Source of the DNA: Siphonodentalium dalli
Lineage: Eukaryota > Mollusca > Scaphopoda > Gadilida > Siphonodentaliidae
Assembly: GCA_032622095.1 (NCBI GenBank)
Contig: CP136064.1
Location: 149,547,819 to 149,611,818, forward strand
DNA: 64,000 nt
Reading direction: 5' to 3'
Every line of letters starts with the position of its first letter. The stretch's first letter is position 1. Shown one piece after another: positions 22,706 through 34,148 of this stretch. A model generated the notes under the pieces. It had not been told where the DNA came from and did not search any database. It was given only the letters and a program-made list of their open reading frames with translations. The position numbers and the translations under genes are program-made.

Positions 22706-23892
22706 GTTTTTTTTTGCAACATTTCAGGAAGCTCCAGTCATGGAAGGGATAATTAATCAAATTGTATAATAACGGACCTGAAAATAACTATGAACAACCA
22801 TGGATGTTTGTGTTTTAAAAATTGGAAAACAAGGTGTGTAATTAGTCATAGTTTTGAGTAAACAAGGAACTGGATGAGGTCAAGGTAGCTACAATGCAAC
22901 ACAAACTCCGTAGTCAGCTGACTCACAGTACATTGGAGTGCGTGGTGGTGGATGTCTCCTGGTATATTTATTCAGACATAATATATTGGGGATATGATTT
23001 TGGTACATGAATTTGAGTTCCATATGGTACAAGTACTATATAATATTTTTTCAACAATGTTCTAATGTGGTCTAGAATATAACCGAAATACCGCATGGCA
23101 CTAATATATGGTATTGTTTAAAATGTTCCTTTCAAAAACTAAATGGGTATCCATGCCTCAACCATTATCACTTGTCTCGATTAAAGGTCCAAACAAATAT
23201 ACCCTATTAACTTCCTTATTTTGTCAGCATTGACCACTCTCGTGACGAAAATTTCATGACATCGTAAAAAAAATTGGTCTGTCAAATACATTTGGGGAAT
23301 ATTTGTTTAGATACCGGTACTTCATCAAACAGTCCCTGTGATTGATTACATATATAATATCTGTCAGGGCTTAAAATCTGATGAGAATCAGAATCATGAT
23401 TCTTAGTTTGATTCTCGTAAAAGCAGATGATTCGTTGTAGAAATGCAATATTTTTATTCTCGCAAACTTTTATGCATTTTAAGGCCTGTCTGTATTTCCA
23501 CAGTAATGTCAGTATACACTGATCAAACATTTTGTCCCTAAAATTTAGCCAAATGTTCCACAAACATATATTTTCACTCCTTCATGCATTCGCGCTGTGA
23601 AACTTGAATGTAGGATGTTGGGTTGGCTGAATCACGTCCTGTGACATCGCAAGCAGGCGCCAACTTATTTTCATACTGTATGGATGCAACATACAATGCA
23701 ATACCAGAATATCATTCAAAACGGGCACTAAATAATCTTATAAACTGCAACTTGATTGTAATTATATAAGAAATGGATGTTGAATTTGTTGCATTCCATG
23801 GAGTATGGATGCAAGTTGGTCTGACATTTTTTGTGGGACGAGATTTCATTGTGAGGAATCGCGTGGTTTTCTAGCTGATGAGTATCACTCAT
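22706..23892. other. No gene recognised
   Basis: AT-rich. A 24-bp stretch near 22880 (GAGGTCAAGGTAGCTACAAT) is the reverse complement of one near 22000, so the interval 21.99-22.9 kb may be bounded by a short inverted repeat. Confidence 0.45.
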
Positions 23893-25020
23893 AATGGCAG
23901 AGGTGATAGTTGGGAACCTAAACTGTGATATGTTGAAGAATATCGGCCCCTTCCAAAAAATTACAGCAACATAAGAGTTTACATAATGTTACCCACTCGA
24001 GTCACATGTACAACTCAATCCCTAATAGATCCCTAATGAGACGACCTTCATGAACCCGGCGGTATCAAATATTCAGTTGTCTGACCATTACGCTACATCT
24101 GTTGAAATTGTAATGCAAACTCAAGGGCCTCCCATTATGAAAAGATCTGTATGGAACTATTTCTATGCAAACTTTTATGGAATGAATGCTGAAATAGCTG
24201 CGACAAATTGGTCCGATATATTGTCTGCAAACTCTAGTCCTGATGTGAATATATGCCTTGATAAATTTGTGCAAAAGTATTTTGAAAAAGCTTGATTGTA
24301 TATTCCACATAATCATGTTACAATACACCCCGATGATAAACCATGGTTTGACGGCAAAGTAAGACAATTGTTAAGACAACGTGACCAGTTGAGAAATAAA
24401 GCACTTAGAACTAATTTGCAAAGTGATCAGCTGAAGTGATTGGAACAAAATTTCGAGAAACAAGGTGAATAAACCAATACATGTCGAACCTTGATGAATC
24501 TTGACGAATCTTGAATTGTATATCTGTTGAGAATAGTACACTCAAAGTTAATGGATCGAAGGTACCTGAGTTTGCATATCGAACAGACAAAACATTATCA
24601 GATTTGTCAAGATGATATTACTATAAACATACTGAGACAGTTGCCCACGAATAAGGCGAGTGGACCCGACATTATCAGCTATCGTATGCTGAAGGAAACA
24701 CATTCTACAGAGAGCAAACCCCTTTATATTTTGTTTAAACTCTCATTAGAAACATCTGTATTCCCCTCTGAATGGAAGAAAGCGGAGGTTGTACCAATCC
24801 CCAAAAAGGGTGACCCTACTATTATATAAACCCCAACAATTAGAGGCCTGTGTCATTACTTAGCATGCTGAGTAAAGTTTTCGAAAGAATTGTTTTAAAA
24901 AAGCTCCTTATCACCTAAACAAATACAATCTTTTGTACGAACACCAATCAGGTTTCTTGCCCAACCATACTACTGAAGGTCAATTAATTGAAATATATCA
25001 TAATTTACTTAACTCGTTTG

Positions 25021-25960
25021 GGATGTGATTCTTTTTGAGAAAACATTACTCACAGACATGATTGTTTGCAGAAATGTTTACTTTTATATAATTTTATAGC
25101 AATTTAGTGTGTTTATTCAATGTTGCTTGTTGGGTCAGACCATTTGCCATGGCAGAATTATCCGCATGACAAATAATACTATATGGGTGATCATCGGTTG
25201 TCAATAAATTGTCTAAAAAAAATTGGCAGATAGCAACCTATTTTCATAAATTTATGCGTTTGGGGGCTGTAATATCGCTATATGACAATTTATGTTTGCA
25301 ACATTTTGAATCAAATATAAATGAATTCCAAAGTTAAATGATCCAGAAATATTTGGCCAATATCTGGAACTAGCCTTGCTCGAAAATCACCCATCACCGA
25401 CAGAGGGCGCCATTCAAAATGGTCACGAAACACCCGTTTTCTAACGTTAAAATGTTTACTATTATATCATTTTATAGCATATATATGCGATAATTAATAA
25501 ATGCTGGGTCAGACCATTTGTCATGACAGAATTCTCCACGTGACAACTCATAGTATATGGGTGATCATCAGTGATCTATAAATCTTCCAAAAAGTTTGGG
25601 TAGATACCGACAAATTGCGACCGGTTGATATGGCAACAAATTTTCAGAAAATGATGCCTTTGGGGGCTCTAATATCGCTATACGAGATGTCTGCATGCGA
25701 CATTTGAATCAAATGTAATTAATTTCCAAAAAATAAGATCCAGGAATATACTTAAATTGCTCTCGCTTCTTGTTCCTTCCGCTGAAGGGGTCAAGATTCA
25801 CCTGCCATGTTGATTGCCAACCGAAAAATTGTCTACGAGTCTAAAGCTTAGGCTACTGGGCACGAATCACGGCACACAAGTGCATGAAGTGGGAAATGGA
25901 TATATCAGTTTCCCGTCCTGTAGGTAATATTTTGGGAAATGGATTCCCATCCTAAACGAG
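25021..25960. repeat. Insertion within the retrotransposon containing a ~375-bp tandem duplication
   Basis: Between the RT finger and palm pieces lie two diverged direct copies (about 25060-25370 and 25450-25745). They share GGGTCAGACCATTTG, ATATGGGTGATCATC, TTTGGGGGCT.TAATATCGCTATA and TTGAATCAAAT. The borders are approximate and no terminal repeats are clear. No coding capacity. Confidence 0.6.
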
Positions 25961-26684
25961 ATAAGGCTATTTTGATGCTGACCTTATGACATGTGCTGTA
26001 TAAAGTTTGTCATGATGGGCTTATTGTGAAGATGAACAGCTACGGAATACATGGTAAACTACTAAAGTGGTTCCGAAGCTACCTTCTTGTGGTCGATCAC
26101 AAAGAGTTAGATTAAATTCTGTAACATCCCAATTCGAAAGGATTGCGGCTGGCATTCCTCAAGGTTCTGTACTGAGGCCTGTGTTATTTCTGATGTACAT
26201 CAACGATATTGGGGATAGAATTTCCTCCAAAACATGCCCTTATGCAGACGACACCTGTCTATTTCAAAGCCATAAAGACTTGCAACTATTGGAACGAACA
26301 CTTAATCAGGACATGTTTACAATTAATGAGTGGACTAATAATTGGCTGGTCACATTTTATTCTTCCAAAACATAACTTATGTTTTTCCCTAAAAACAGTG
26401 ACCAAGGGAGGCCAATTATCATACTGGGTCAAGATACTTTAGTCTATACTGAAACACATAAACATTTGGGACTAGATCTGCATGAGGATTTTTTGTAGAC
26501 TTGCCCAGTTACGGAAATTAAAATATATCCTTAATCATAATTAACTCACTAGAAACGCTTTACCTGTAATAATACAACCCTTACTTGAGTATGCAAGCCC
26601 AGTTTAGTCTGGCGCCCCCTTATACCTTCTTGATAAATTAGATGACGTTCAGTTACCGGTTGTACATGAGCACGAACACTGTAT

Positions 26685-26899
26685 GAGGCCCCCACCCCTA
26701 CCCCCCATGGAATACGGAATACCAGTTAACAGCCATATGGAATACATAAAAATATATGAAAACTTCATTTTTTGGAAGGTCGGCGTACGAATACCGGTAT
26801 ATTTGGAATACCGAATACCTCCTAACAGAGGGGCCGGAATACGGCGTACCTCATAACAGGGCATGTAATACGGCGTACGAAAAGGGGGGTGGGGGCCTC
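26685..26899. mobile_element. 215-bp MITE with GAGGCCCCCACCCC ends and a 6-bp target duplication
   Basis: The ends GAGGCCCCCACCCC and GGGGTGGGGGCCTC are perfect inverted repeats. They are flanked by CTGTAT at 26679-26684 and 26900-26905. Removing the element and one CTGTAT restores a continuous retrotransposon reading frame across the junction (HEHC followed by MLEIDWDTLE), which confirms the exact borders. Inside are repeated GGAATAC / GGCGTACG strings. No coding capacity. Confidence 0.9.
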
Positions 26900-27333
26900 C
26901 TGTATGCTAGAAATTGACTGGGATACCCTAGAAAACAGACGATATACTAAACAACTGTCGGTGCTACATAACATTGTAAACAAGAAAGCTGGAAATTATC
27001 TGGTCTCCATGCTCCCACCCCGTTTTGCCGATATATCTATTAATAAGTGCAACTGATTTACCCCTCTCTGTCGAGACACTAAATGAATGGACTCATCCTT
27101 TTTTCCAAAATGTCTCACAGAATGGAATGCCCTAGAACCCCATTGCAGAAACACTCGTCTAGAGGATTTAAAAAAACAGATTAAGTTCGCAAAACCTAAG
27201 CTGAAACCACCGACATATTTGTCATTTGGGAAGTGGTGTTCTAATGTTATACAATGCCAGCTCCAGCATCGATGTAGTGACTTGCAAAAAACACAAAGTA
27301 GTTAACCATTTGATAGACTCTAAACTGTGTACC

Positions 27334-27891
27334 TTACTCATATTTAAATTCGCGCAGTACTATTTTTCAAGCGGATAATAGTACGACTCCCAAGTTTAAT
27401 CTAAACCGCAGTCCATATGAAATACAAGAGTGCTATGTTGCTGAATTTACATATATTATGAACAGTTGAATAGACAGTTAAGCATATGGATCCATGTATA
27501 TATTTACATTCGGCCAACCGCTATCAAGACCATTGCTCACAATGCCAAGCTAAAAATCATGGTAATTAACATAGACATTGTTGAAATGCTTGTATAGGAA
27601 CTACTAATATTCCAGGTCGCCACAAAATTATGATGTATACATGTAGTTACTAGTTTATTGTAAACACGATGTAAATCCGCCGCGATTGTGTTTAATATAC
27701 ACGTATACTATCACCAGCAATGACTAAGAACTGAAGCTTTCATCAGCTTCAAAATACATGTATATGAAACTATCACGAAAATATTTTTGTCAGTTTTGAA
27801 TTCGCGCAGCTAGGTGCGCGAATTTAAAGTGTGCAAATTCAAAACTGAGCGAAAAATAGTACCGGTACTGCGCGAATTTAAATACGAGTAA
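27334..27891. mobile_element. 558-bp TIR element inserted in the retrotransposon C-terminus
   Basis: The left end TTACTCATATTTAAATTCGC and the right end (complement of TTACTCGTATTTAAATTCGC) form long inverted repeats that continue through GCAGTAC..TATTTTTC. The flanking 6-mers TGTACC (27328-27333) and TGTAGT (27892-27897) look like a diverged 6-bp duplication. Removal rejoins the cysteine motif of the host retrotransposon. Internally another complementary pair occurs around 27800-27850. No coding capacity. Confidence 0.75.
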
Positions 27892-28080
27892 TGTAGTTGT
27901 GGTCTCTGCGATGAGATTATTAACCACTATTTCTTTGAATGCACGCTATATGTTAGAGAAAGACTGAGGCTATACAATAATTGGATACCTTTTAATGTGA
28001 ATACCATATCAGGTATGACACTTTTGTTCGGCAACCTATAAGTGACGATATGAATACCGTAATCTTTAATTACGTACATC

Positions 28081-28203
28081 CAGCCCTCATAATTGGCTAC
28101 GGCAATCGGCAATGACGAAGCCATTTGCTGAAGCAAACTGGGCCACGATAAATGGTTGCCGTAGCAGATTGCCGAAGTCAAACAATCTGAATTAAAAGGG
28201 CTG
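28081..28203 (+). mobile_element. 123-bp MITE, copy 1 (6-bp TSD TACATC)
   Basis: It starts CAGCCCTCATAATT and ends AATTAAAAGGGCTG, with flanking TACATC at 28075-28080 and 28204-28209. It is the reverse complement of 54817-54939 with four mismatches in 123 bp, identical length and its own distinct 6-bp duplication. Internal GCAATC/GATTGC and AAGCCATTTGCTGAAGC pairs make it strongly self-complementary. Confidence 0.92.
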
Positions 28204-28598
28204 TACATCGGTTCATTAAAGAAACAAAACATTCGATCTTGACGTCTGAGATGTGTAGTGCTAACAGAAGAAAGCAAAAGCGAATTAACTATAATGGGGG
28301 ACAATATTGCGGTTATTTCACATGTCAGTCTGGCTGCCAGGTGGCGAATTCAGAGGACCGCTTCATTTCCAGTTGTAATGTAAACAGCTTCATTTAAGCA
28401 TTAGCTTTGACACAAGCTACATCTTACATTTCATTTATATATACTTTCTGTGAATTCTGTGGTTGAATATTAGAAAAAAATCCGGGCCAATGTTCTGCAA
28501 CAATCGTGGTGGTCATCATTTTCTAAAAGCTGATGACATATGGAATAAAGAACTTCGCGAAAAATGGATCAATTCAATTTGATGACAGTGATGAAAAT

Positions 28599-28703
28599 AA
28601 CAAGACAGTCAATGACTGTGGGGTCGCTCACAAGACTGCAAAGACTGATAAGACTGGGACTCTGAAGACCACAACAGTCAGAACTTTTCATAATCACTTT
28701 AAA
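28599..28703 (+). repeat. 105-bp duplicated segment, copy 1
   Basis: Matches 34418-34522 at 101 of 105 positions in the same orientation. It is rich in AAGACTG/GACTGTGG-type direct repeats. It is open in one frame, but nothing indicates a protein domain. Confidence 0.85.
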
Positions 28704-29286
28704 GTCCAGCTGAACTGTAACCTAATTTGAGTATTGATATATCATCCCGTGTGTATCTAAGTCCCCTTAACACAAATCCGCAAAAAATCCCGTCAAAATA
28801 TCCTGCAATTATTTTTTATATCTTGGGAACGAAACAGTCGCCGAAGATTTGTTTTGATTTTGCACTGCGCGCACATGGCTACTGGAGGAGCACGTGACAT
28901 GACGTCACGGAGGGAACACAAATGCACAGTTCTGCTTTGCGTCATTGGCAACGTGCGGCTATAATGGCGATGGCAGGTCAGTGCTAACGTTGTAAAGATG
29001 ATTTTGATCTTGCTGCATTCGAGCCTGATGACAATGATCCTCCACATATCGGCGAGAGACCGGTGACCGACGATCCGACAATAAATCATCGCATCCATGG
29101 ACCATGCATTTGCACCGGTTCCCCCTCTTTCGGACCAAACAGATAGGCTGCTGTACGTTGGTCTAAACGTCAACACATTTCCCAATCCTCAACAATAACT
29201 GAATTGAAATTCAAACAGTTAGACAGTTCAGCCTGTATGTGGTTACGTATAATTTTCAACTTATGTTGTGTCAATCAGTTAATTGC

Positions 29287-29313
29287 GGGGGGGGGGGGGG
29301 GGGGGGGGGGGGG
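29287..29313 (+). repeat. Homopolymer run of 27 G
   Basis: Uninterrupted G run, potential G-quadruplex. The length is uncertain in the assembly. Confidence 0.9.
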
Positions 29314-30914
29314 ACACATCCTTTCACCATTTATGCAGAAACTGCATATCACAAGTAGATAGCTCCATGATTAAATAAACAATTATGTTTTAACTTGATA
29401 TTCACGATACTGCATGGGTATTATATTTGTTGGTATGTAATTATTTCGTCTAGTCAGTCATGAACATAGTGAGCAGAAATCGGCAAAAGCTTGACCTATA
29501 TATTCCATTACTAGTAGGCCCTATAATCCTCCAATTAAATGCTCTTTATGTTTAAATTTTTTCAACTGGCTTTATATAGACACCCAAGTTCTCATTGAGA
29601 ATATCTGGTCACTAATGGTAGGTATAGGTGTGAAACATCAAACATTTTATACTATCAAGAATTTCCAAACTGCTGTCTACGTACCGATACTGACCTGAAG
29701 TCTAAATGAAGTATCATGCATGGCCTTTAGATTATCATATAAAACACATTTTTTGACAATCTGTCAACAAAACAAAAACCGCAAAAGGCGTACGTATATA
29801 TATTATTTTCAGTATGTATTATGTTTATTCAATTTATTGTTTCAAATGAATCAAGACCAGTAACGCACAATCTCCACACGGACCAACTATCTAGGGCCTA
29901 TATAGGCCTATATCTACCACACTCGTTGGAAATGTGGGCGTTCCTGTGCATATGACGAACGTAGTACTTATTACTAGGCCTACGGTACCGCGCTTTGATC
30001 ACAAATCGAACGATATTTTACGCAAGCTACGTTCGCAATAACAAAATAGTCCCTCGCGATTGCTGTTCTTATTTTAAAAATAATACCCATACAGTGGACT
30101 GAAGGCATGTTAAAAGGTAACATAATTCCATAATTGATCTATCTTTTACGATAGTAGGTGTTTCATAGTCAACTTTAGACACATTATTGTCGAGTATGGA
30201 TATGCACACGCACGTGTATGACGTTGAGGTTAGGTCAGATGTATAGGTCACATCACCTGCATAATATTTGTTTGTGTTTATAGTTCAAATACCAGTTTGT
30301 TAATGCTCGGTTACTGCTTAATGGCTGATGTAGTCATATAAATTCGTAGCCATGTATATAATTCGAAGTACCGTCAAGAATTTCTCTGAACAATTCGATT
30401 GGAATACAAGGAATTTATGTTTTGTTGGTGGAAATATTGGCGAAAAATCGTGACAAACTGACATGATCGACACAGCTCGTAACACGTGGATGCAGTGCGG
30501 TACTTTTTCGTCTGATTTCATTTATATGCTTTCACAAATGGATTAATACATTGGTAATTCGTATTGGATTTTAATTATTCGAAACATTCAATCTGGTGAG
30601 TAGACTTACTAATGATTTTCATTGAATCATTACATTTCAAGTTCAGGTTCTAATCGATGTTTACGTCACGTTAGACTAGAATTAACGTAGTTCTAACAGT
30701 CACTTATATTACACAGATTGTTGATTGGTAGCCTTGTAAATCATGCTTAATTTTGCATATTGTCATGCATAGCTGACATTTTGTATTGTCAAGGTGCCGA
30801 TTTATGTATTCACGCTTGAGTAGAACAAATGACGATTCACACATCGCCGAAAGTAAATCCTCATGTATGATCCATGTACTACGACGTAGCCGTAGGTCTT
30901 CTAGACTACTGATA

Positions 30915-30928
30915 CCCCCCCCCCCCCC
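30915..30928 (+). repeat. Homopolymer run of 14 C
   Basis: Short C run just below the minus-strand THAP half exon. Confidence 0.9.
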
Positions 30929-31029
30929 ACAAGGACCGTGAGTGCATGGGTGTTTATTGGTACCGGTATTCACGTAGATAACATTTTGTTTGACAATGTG
31001 AATCACACTTTTGTATGTCCCAGCTAAGC

Positions 31030-31145
31030 TTGCATTTCACAATATTTGTGAAAGATCCTTCTTCAAAGTGCTTGGAACACAAGCAGCTGTATTGTGACAG
31101 CCCATTCCAATTTACAAACTCTCGTTGTGGACAAACGCCGTCCAC
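31030..31145 (-). pseudogene. THAP zinc-finger half exon (second CH pair), minus strand
   Basis: The minus strand reads REFVNWNGLSQYSCLCSKHFEEGSF. The WNG..SQYSCLCSKHFEEGSF string matches the C-terminal half of the THAP C2CH zinc finger (CSKHF provides the CxxH pair). A GT follows shortly after SFTNI and could be a donor. The first zinc-ligand pair is not found; just upstream a QQWTAFV string in another frame may be its degraded neighbour. THAP domains occur in DNA-binding proteins and several transposases. The C-terminal AVP motif expected next lies on the opposite strand at 33936, so this is a relic or a rearranged gene. Confidence 0.55.
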
Positions 31146-31590
31146 TGTTGTTGAATGGCTGCATTAATTCTTGTGCCACTTGAACATTTATGGCTACGTT
31201 TTATTCTTCAAAAAAATAAACAACAATAAAATAAGACGATTTCAAAATACGTGATTTTAAAAACGGCGCATAAAATTTCTTCCGTCTTTGTACCCTCGGT
31301 GACGTCATTTCCGAGTCGCGACGGAAACACCCGATTCAAAAATGACTATTGTAAACAAAGAAGCCGTTTTATTCAAATGTCTGGAAATAGTACTTTTTTT
31401 GTAAAAATGTGAACAAAATGGAAAGGATACATGTTATAAACCTTATTTAGCATGAGTTAAGACATATTTAGATATGTCTGGAGCTAAATTAATTGTATTA
31501 TTCAGCTGGTCTTTAAAAGTAGATCTAAACAGGATATGTGGCCAAATTACCAACTGTACACTACTGATCAGTATACACTGATCACTACTG
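31146..31590. other. No gene; AT-rich
   Basis: No coding stretch. The segment at 31510-31570 resembles 34517-34620 (AAAAGTAGATCTAAACAGGATATGTGG and CAACTGTACACTACTGATCA), indicating a shared dispersed repeat. Confidence 0.5.
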
Positions 31591-32101
31591 GCCTTGCACC
31601 TACTTGACCTGGTGACCCTGATTAAACAAATCTGAATCACACATCACCAAAGGAGCCTCAATATTAAATGTGAACTAAATAGAGCTGGTGGTTCTTTCAA
31701 AGAACACTTTTCAAGTTTGCCAAATATGTTCTGGTGAAGTGGTGGGGTGTGGGAGAGTTAAATGTCCTGTTGACAGATTTGAACAATACATATGATAGAT
31801 TGATGTTGTAATAATTGGGAATTAATGACCTCTAGCAGATCTCCAGGAAATGTTTATAAAAATGTCAGACTTCACTTGCAATTTTTTATATTTTTTGGAG
31901 TTATGTCCCTGGCCCTGCCCACATTTGACCCAGTGACCTCATTTGAACAAATCTGAATGTGAGTCACCTAGGCAATATCCACACCAACTATGAACCCATA
32001 CGGTCTTATGGTTCCAGAGGAGAAGTTTAAAGAATTGTTGAAGGACGGACGAGGAGTGATGTCTATAGCTCCACCAGAGACTTCGTCTCAGGTGAGCCAA
32101 A
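31590..32101 (+). repeat. Dispersed repeat ending in CTTCGTCTCAGGTGAGC
   Basis: Repeated ~150-bp modules contain TTTGACC.AGTGACC and CATTTGAACAAATCTGAAT.TGAGTCACC..GG. A short GACGGACGAGGAGTGATG stretch follows, then TATAGCTCCACC.GAGACTTCGTCTCAGGTGAGC. The same 3' end occurs near 33485 and 38122. It behaves like a retroposed family with a fixed 3' end. Confidence 0.75.
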
Positions 32102-32580
32102 AACTATTGAAATTATAGAATGACTCTCCCCCCCTTTGGATCCCAAAATGCAACAGAATTCAAACTTTTTTAATGGAAGGGGAAGCACTCCATCTTTAAT
32201 ATATAGAGTTATTCCCCCTGCATTGAAAATAATTTTCTTTTTACTCAAATCTAGATGACAAAACTCTTTGGCAACTCAATAAAAACAACATGTCCACAGT
32301 TTATTATACTGGATAAGTTGATAATACAATATTTTGGAGCTTGCTAAATATGGCATATATTTTATATAATGTAATCTGGGGGTTAAAAAATTAAGTAGTT
32401 TACTATTTTATATTCATTTTAGTCTAAATAATTAATTTTGAGAAAACAAATTACATCTCATTGAACAAATCTGCTAATTCCACCCCTCAACCCATGGGGA
32501 CATCCCTGCAAGAATAGGACATCTGTGATTTATTGGATGCTTGTCTACATTTGCCTAACAATATTTCCTTAACCTTGAAA

Positions 32581-32645
32581 GCCAGTGCATTCTCTTAGGT
32601 GAGGCTACCTATGGGACACTCACATATATAAGACAATGCACTGGC
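32581..32645. mobile_element. 65-bp foldback element
   Basis: GCCAGTGCATT...AATGCACTGGC ends with an inner TCTCTTA..TGAG / CTCACATATATAAGA pair. Same design as 22519-22705. Confidence 0.7.
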
Positions 32646-32922
32646 ATGATACTAGTACCTTGTTATAAAATAATAAATATTGGACAAATATTAAAACTAG
32701 GAGCTCATTTCTCTTGATCAATGGTCTATTATTTTAGATTCATTTTATTTTAGTATATGTAATTGGTTTTGTTAAAAAAATTACATCTCAATTATGAACA
32801 AATCTGAGAAATTTGCCCCCTCCCCAAACATATGTGGGGACATCCCTGCGAGAATAGGACATGTGTGATTTATTTGGATGTCTGACTATATTGGCCTAAC
32901 AATATTTCCTTCATCTTGAATC

Positions 32923-32958
32923 CCAGTGTATTCTCTTATATATAGGAGAATACACTGG
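32923..32958. mobile_element. 36-bp hairpin, minimal member of the foldback family
   Basis: CCAGTGTATTCTC is mirrored by GAGAATACACTGG with a 10-bp loop. Probably an internal-deletion derivative of the 32581 element. Confidence 0.65.
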
Positions 32959-33289
32959 TGCAGGGTCTTTATTGCTGTACCAGCATAGCTCTGGTAATGA
33001 AATGGATAATACTAATACTATTATAAAATGTGTAAACTGAGTTGTATTTGAGATTGCTGTAAACACATAGGATTAAATTTTATTCACACACCTCTTTCTC
33101 TCTTAGCCTGATAAATGTGGATATTGAGATAAAAGTTAATTACTTTATAATGACTGGACACAGCTGTGAGCACTGTGAGACTTAAGGCTGGTCAGTTCCT
33201 GGCATGTCATATAACTGAAGTGTAAGGCTTTTAATGGGGTGAACCTTGCAGGGATCTGGTATGGGGTGGCAGGGACATGCAGTGCTTTC

Positions 33290-33485
33290 ACAACTATTTC
33301 ACCTCATTTGAACAAATCTGAATGTGATTCACCTAGGGAACATCCACACCAAATATGAACACGTTACGTCTTACGGTTCGGGACGAGAAGATGATTCTTG
33401 ACGGACGGACGGACAGACGGATGGCTAGACGGACGAGGAGTGATGACTATAGCTCCACCGGAGACTTCGTCTCAGGTGAGCTAAA
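33290..33485 (+). repeat. Dispersed repeat copy with GACGGACGGAC run and CTTCGTCTCAGGTGAGC end
   Basis: Same family and orientation as 31590-32101: CATTTGAACAAATCTGAATGTGA, CACACCAAATATGAAC, a GACGGACGGACGGACAGACGG run, then TATAGCTCCACCGGAGACTTCGTCTCAGGTGAGC. Confidence 0.8.
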
Positions 33486-33912
33486 AATAAGAAAAAATGG
33501 GAACCATCGGAACATTCGGTGATTTGTGCTTCTAACTTTAAGGAAGATGACTTTATTTCCAGATTCAACGACTGTAAGTATATTATCACTAAATGTATTG
33601 TTCTTACGCCGCGGTGATATACGACAAGTCACCTATATCCGTCGCATTATATTTGCCATGAGATTATTTTATCATTCATGTTTCTATAAATTGTAAAGAA
33701 TAAAAATATTTTTAATGTATGGGCAGGTGGTCGTTTTTAAAGAGCACACAACATTTTTTTAATAAAAGAAATGCTTCTATATGATTATGAGAGTTATGCA
33801 AATTATAGAATGTGCTACAAGTACACTGACATGTACATACTATTGTACATCCAATGACTAACCGCTGAACGACCTGCTACTGTTCTCGAGGATCTGTATT
33901 CTATATTTGCAG
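33486..33912. other. No gene; possible intron upstream of the THAP-end exon
   Basis: AT-rich sequence ending in CTATATTTGCAG, a plausible splice acceptor for the next feature. Confidence 0.4.
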
Positions 33913-34148
33913 CACAAAGAGGCAGTAAGAATATATTGAAATCAGATGCTGTACCATCTGCATTCAGATGGAATATGTTCAAACATGACAGTATAACTGT
34001 TGAACGGTCAAATATAGCAAAACAACAAAGGTGGTCGAGTGAACCGACCCAGCCATCAGTTCATATCGAATCTTATCCAGAGGCAGATGACCCAGTATTT
34101 ATAGACTTGGAAGTTTCCCATGAAATTGTCATCGAAGCGCCACCGTGA
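33913..34148 (+). CDS. Terminal exon ending a THAP-type domain (LKSDAVPSAF)
   Basis: After a TTGCAG acceptor the frame opens with RGSKNILKSDAVPSAFRW. 'L+.DAVPT.F' is the conserved C-terminal AVP motif of THAP zinc fingers. About 50 more residues follow, acidic and proline-containing (SEPTQPSVHIESYPEADDP), and end at TGA, 34146-34148. The second half of a THAP finger lies 2.8 kb away but on the minus strand (31030-31145). The two could be one gene split by an inversion, two different relics, or a misassembly. The function would be DNA binding; the target is unknown. Confidence is limited by the shortness of the match. Confidence 0.5.

Larger units (their letters stand above)
23893..28040 (+). 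mobile_element. Degenerate non-LTR retrotransposon (EN-RT) carrying three nested insertions
   Basis: Pieces of one ORF2-like protein occur in order. 23893-24110 holds the C-terminal part of an APE-type endonuclease (LNCDMLK, then SDHYATS, the SDH catalytic motif). 24500-24990 holds the start of RT (NKASGPD, WKKAEVVPIPKKGD, a SLLSMLSKVFERIV block). 25960-26440 holds the RT palm (CHDGLI, GIPQGSVL, YADD near 26241). 26440-26684 and 26900-27333 hold the thumb and downstream region. 27892-28040 holds a CSCG..C....HYFFEC zinc-knuckle-like end. Frames change repeatedly and stops occur, so it is inactive. It is interrupted at 25021-25960, 26685-26899 and 27334-27891. The motif set suits the jockey/CR1 group; the exact clade needs a tree. 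Confidence 0.85.
28204..30950. other. No gene firmly recognised; G-run and one GC-richer island
   Basis: 28830-29190 is GC-richer and open in several frames; none has a recognisable domain, though one plus-strand stretch (FDLAAFEPDDND, near 29005) is protein-like. It could be a short exon, without clear splice borders. A run of 27 G lies at 29287-29313. Confidence 0.45.
32400..32960 (+). repeat. Tandem duplication (~320 bp unit) with embedded foldback
   Basis: About 32440-32645 and 32760-32958 are diverged direct copies sharing AAATTACATCTCA, GGGGACATCCCTGC.AGAATAGGACAT.TGTGATTTATT and CCTAACAATATTTCCTT. Each ends in a small palindrome. Confidence 0.7.

Noticed and set aside
28793-29185. 130-codon minus-strand frame in a GC-richer island
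   Set aside because: Low-complexity composition with no domain. The opposite strand has comparable stretches and neither has splice support.
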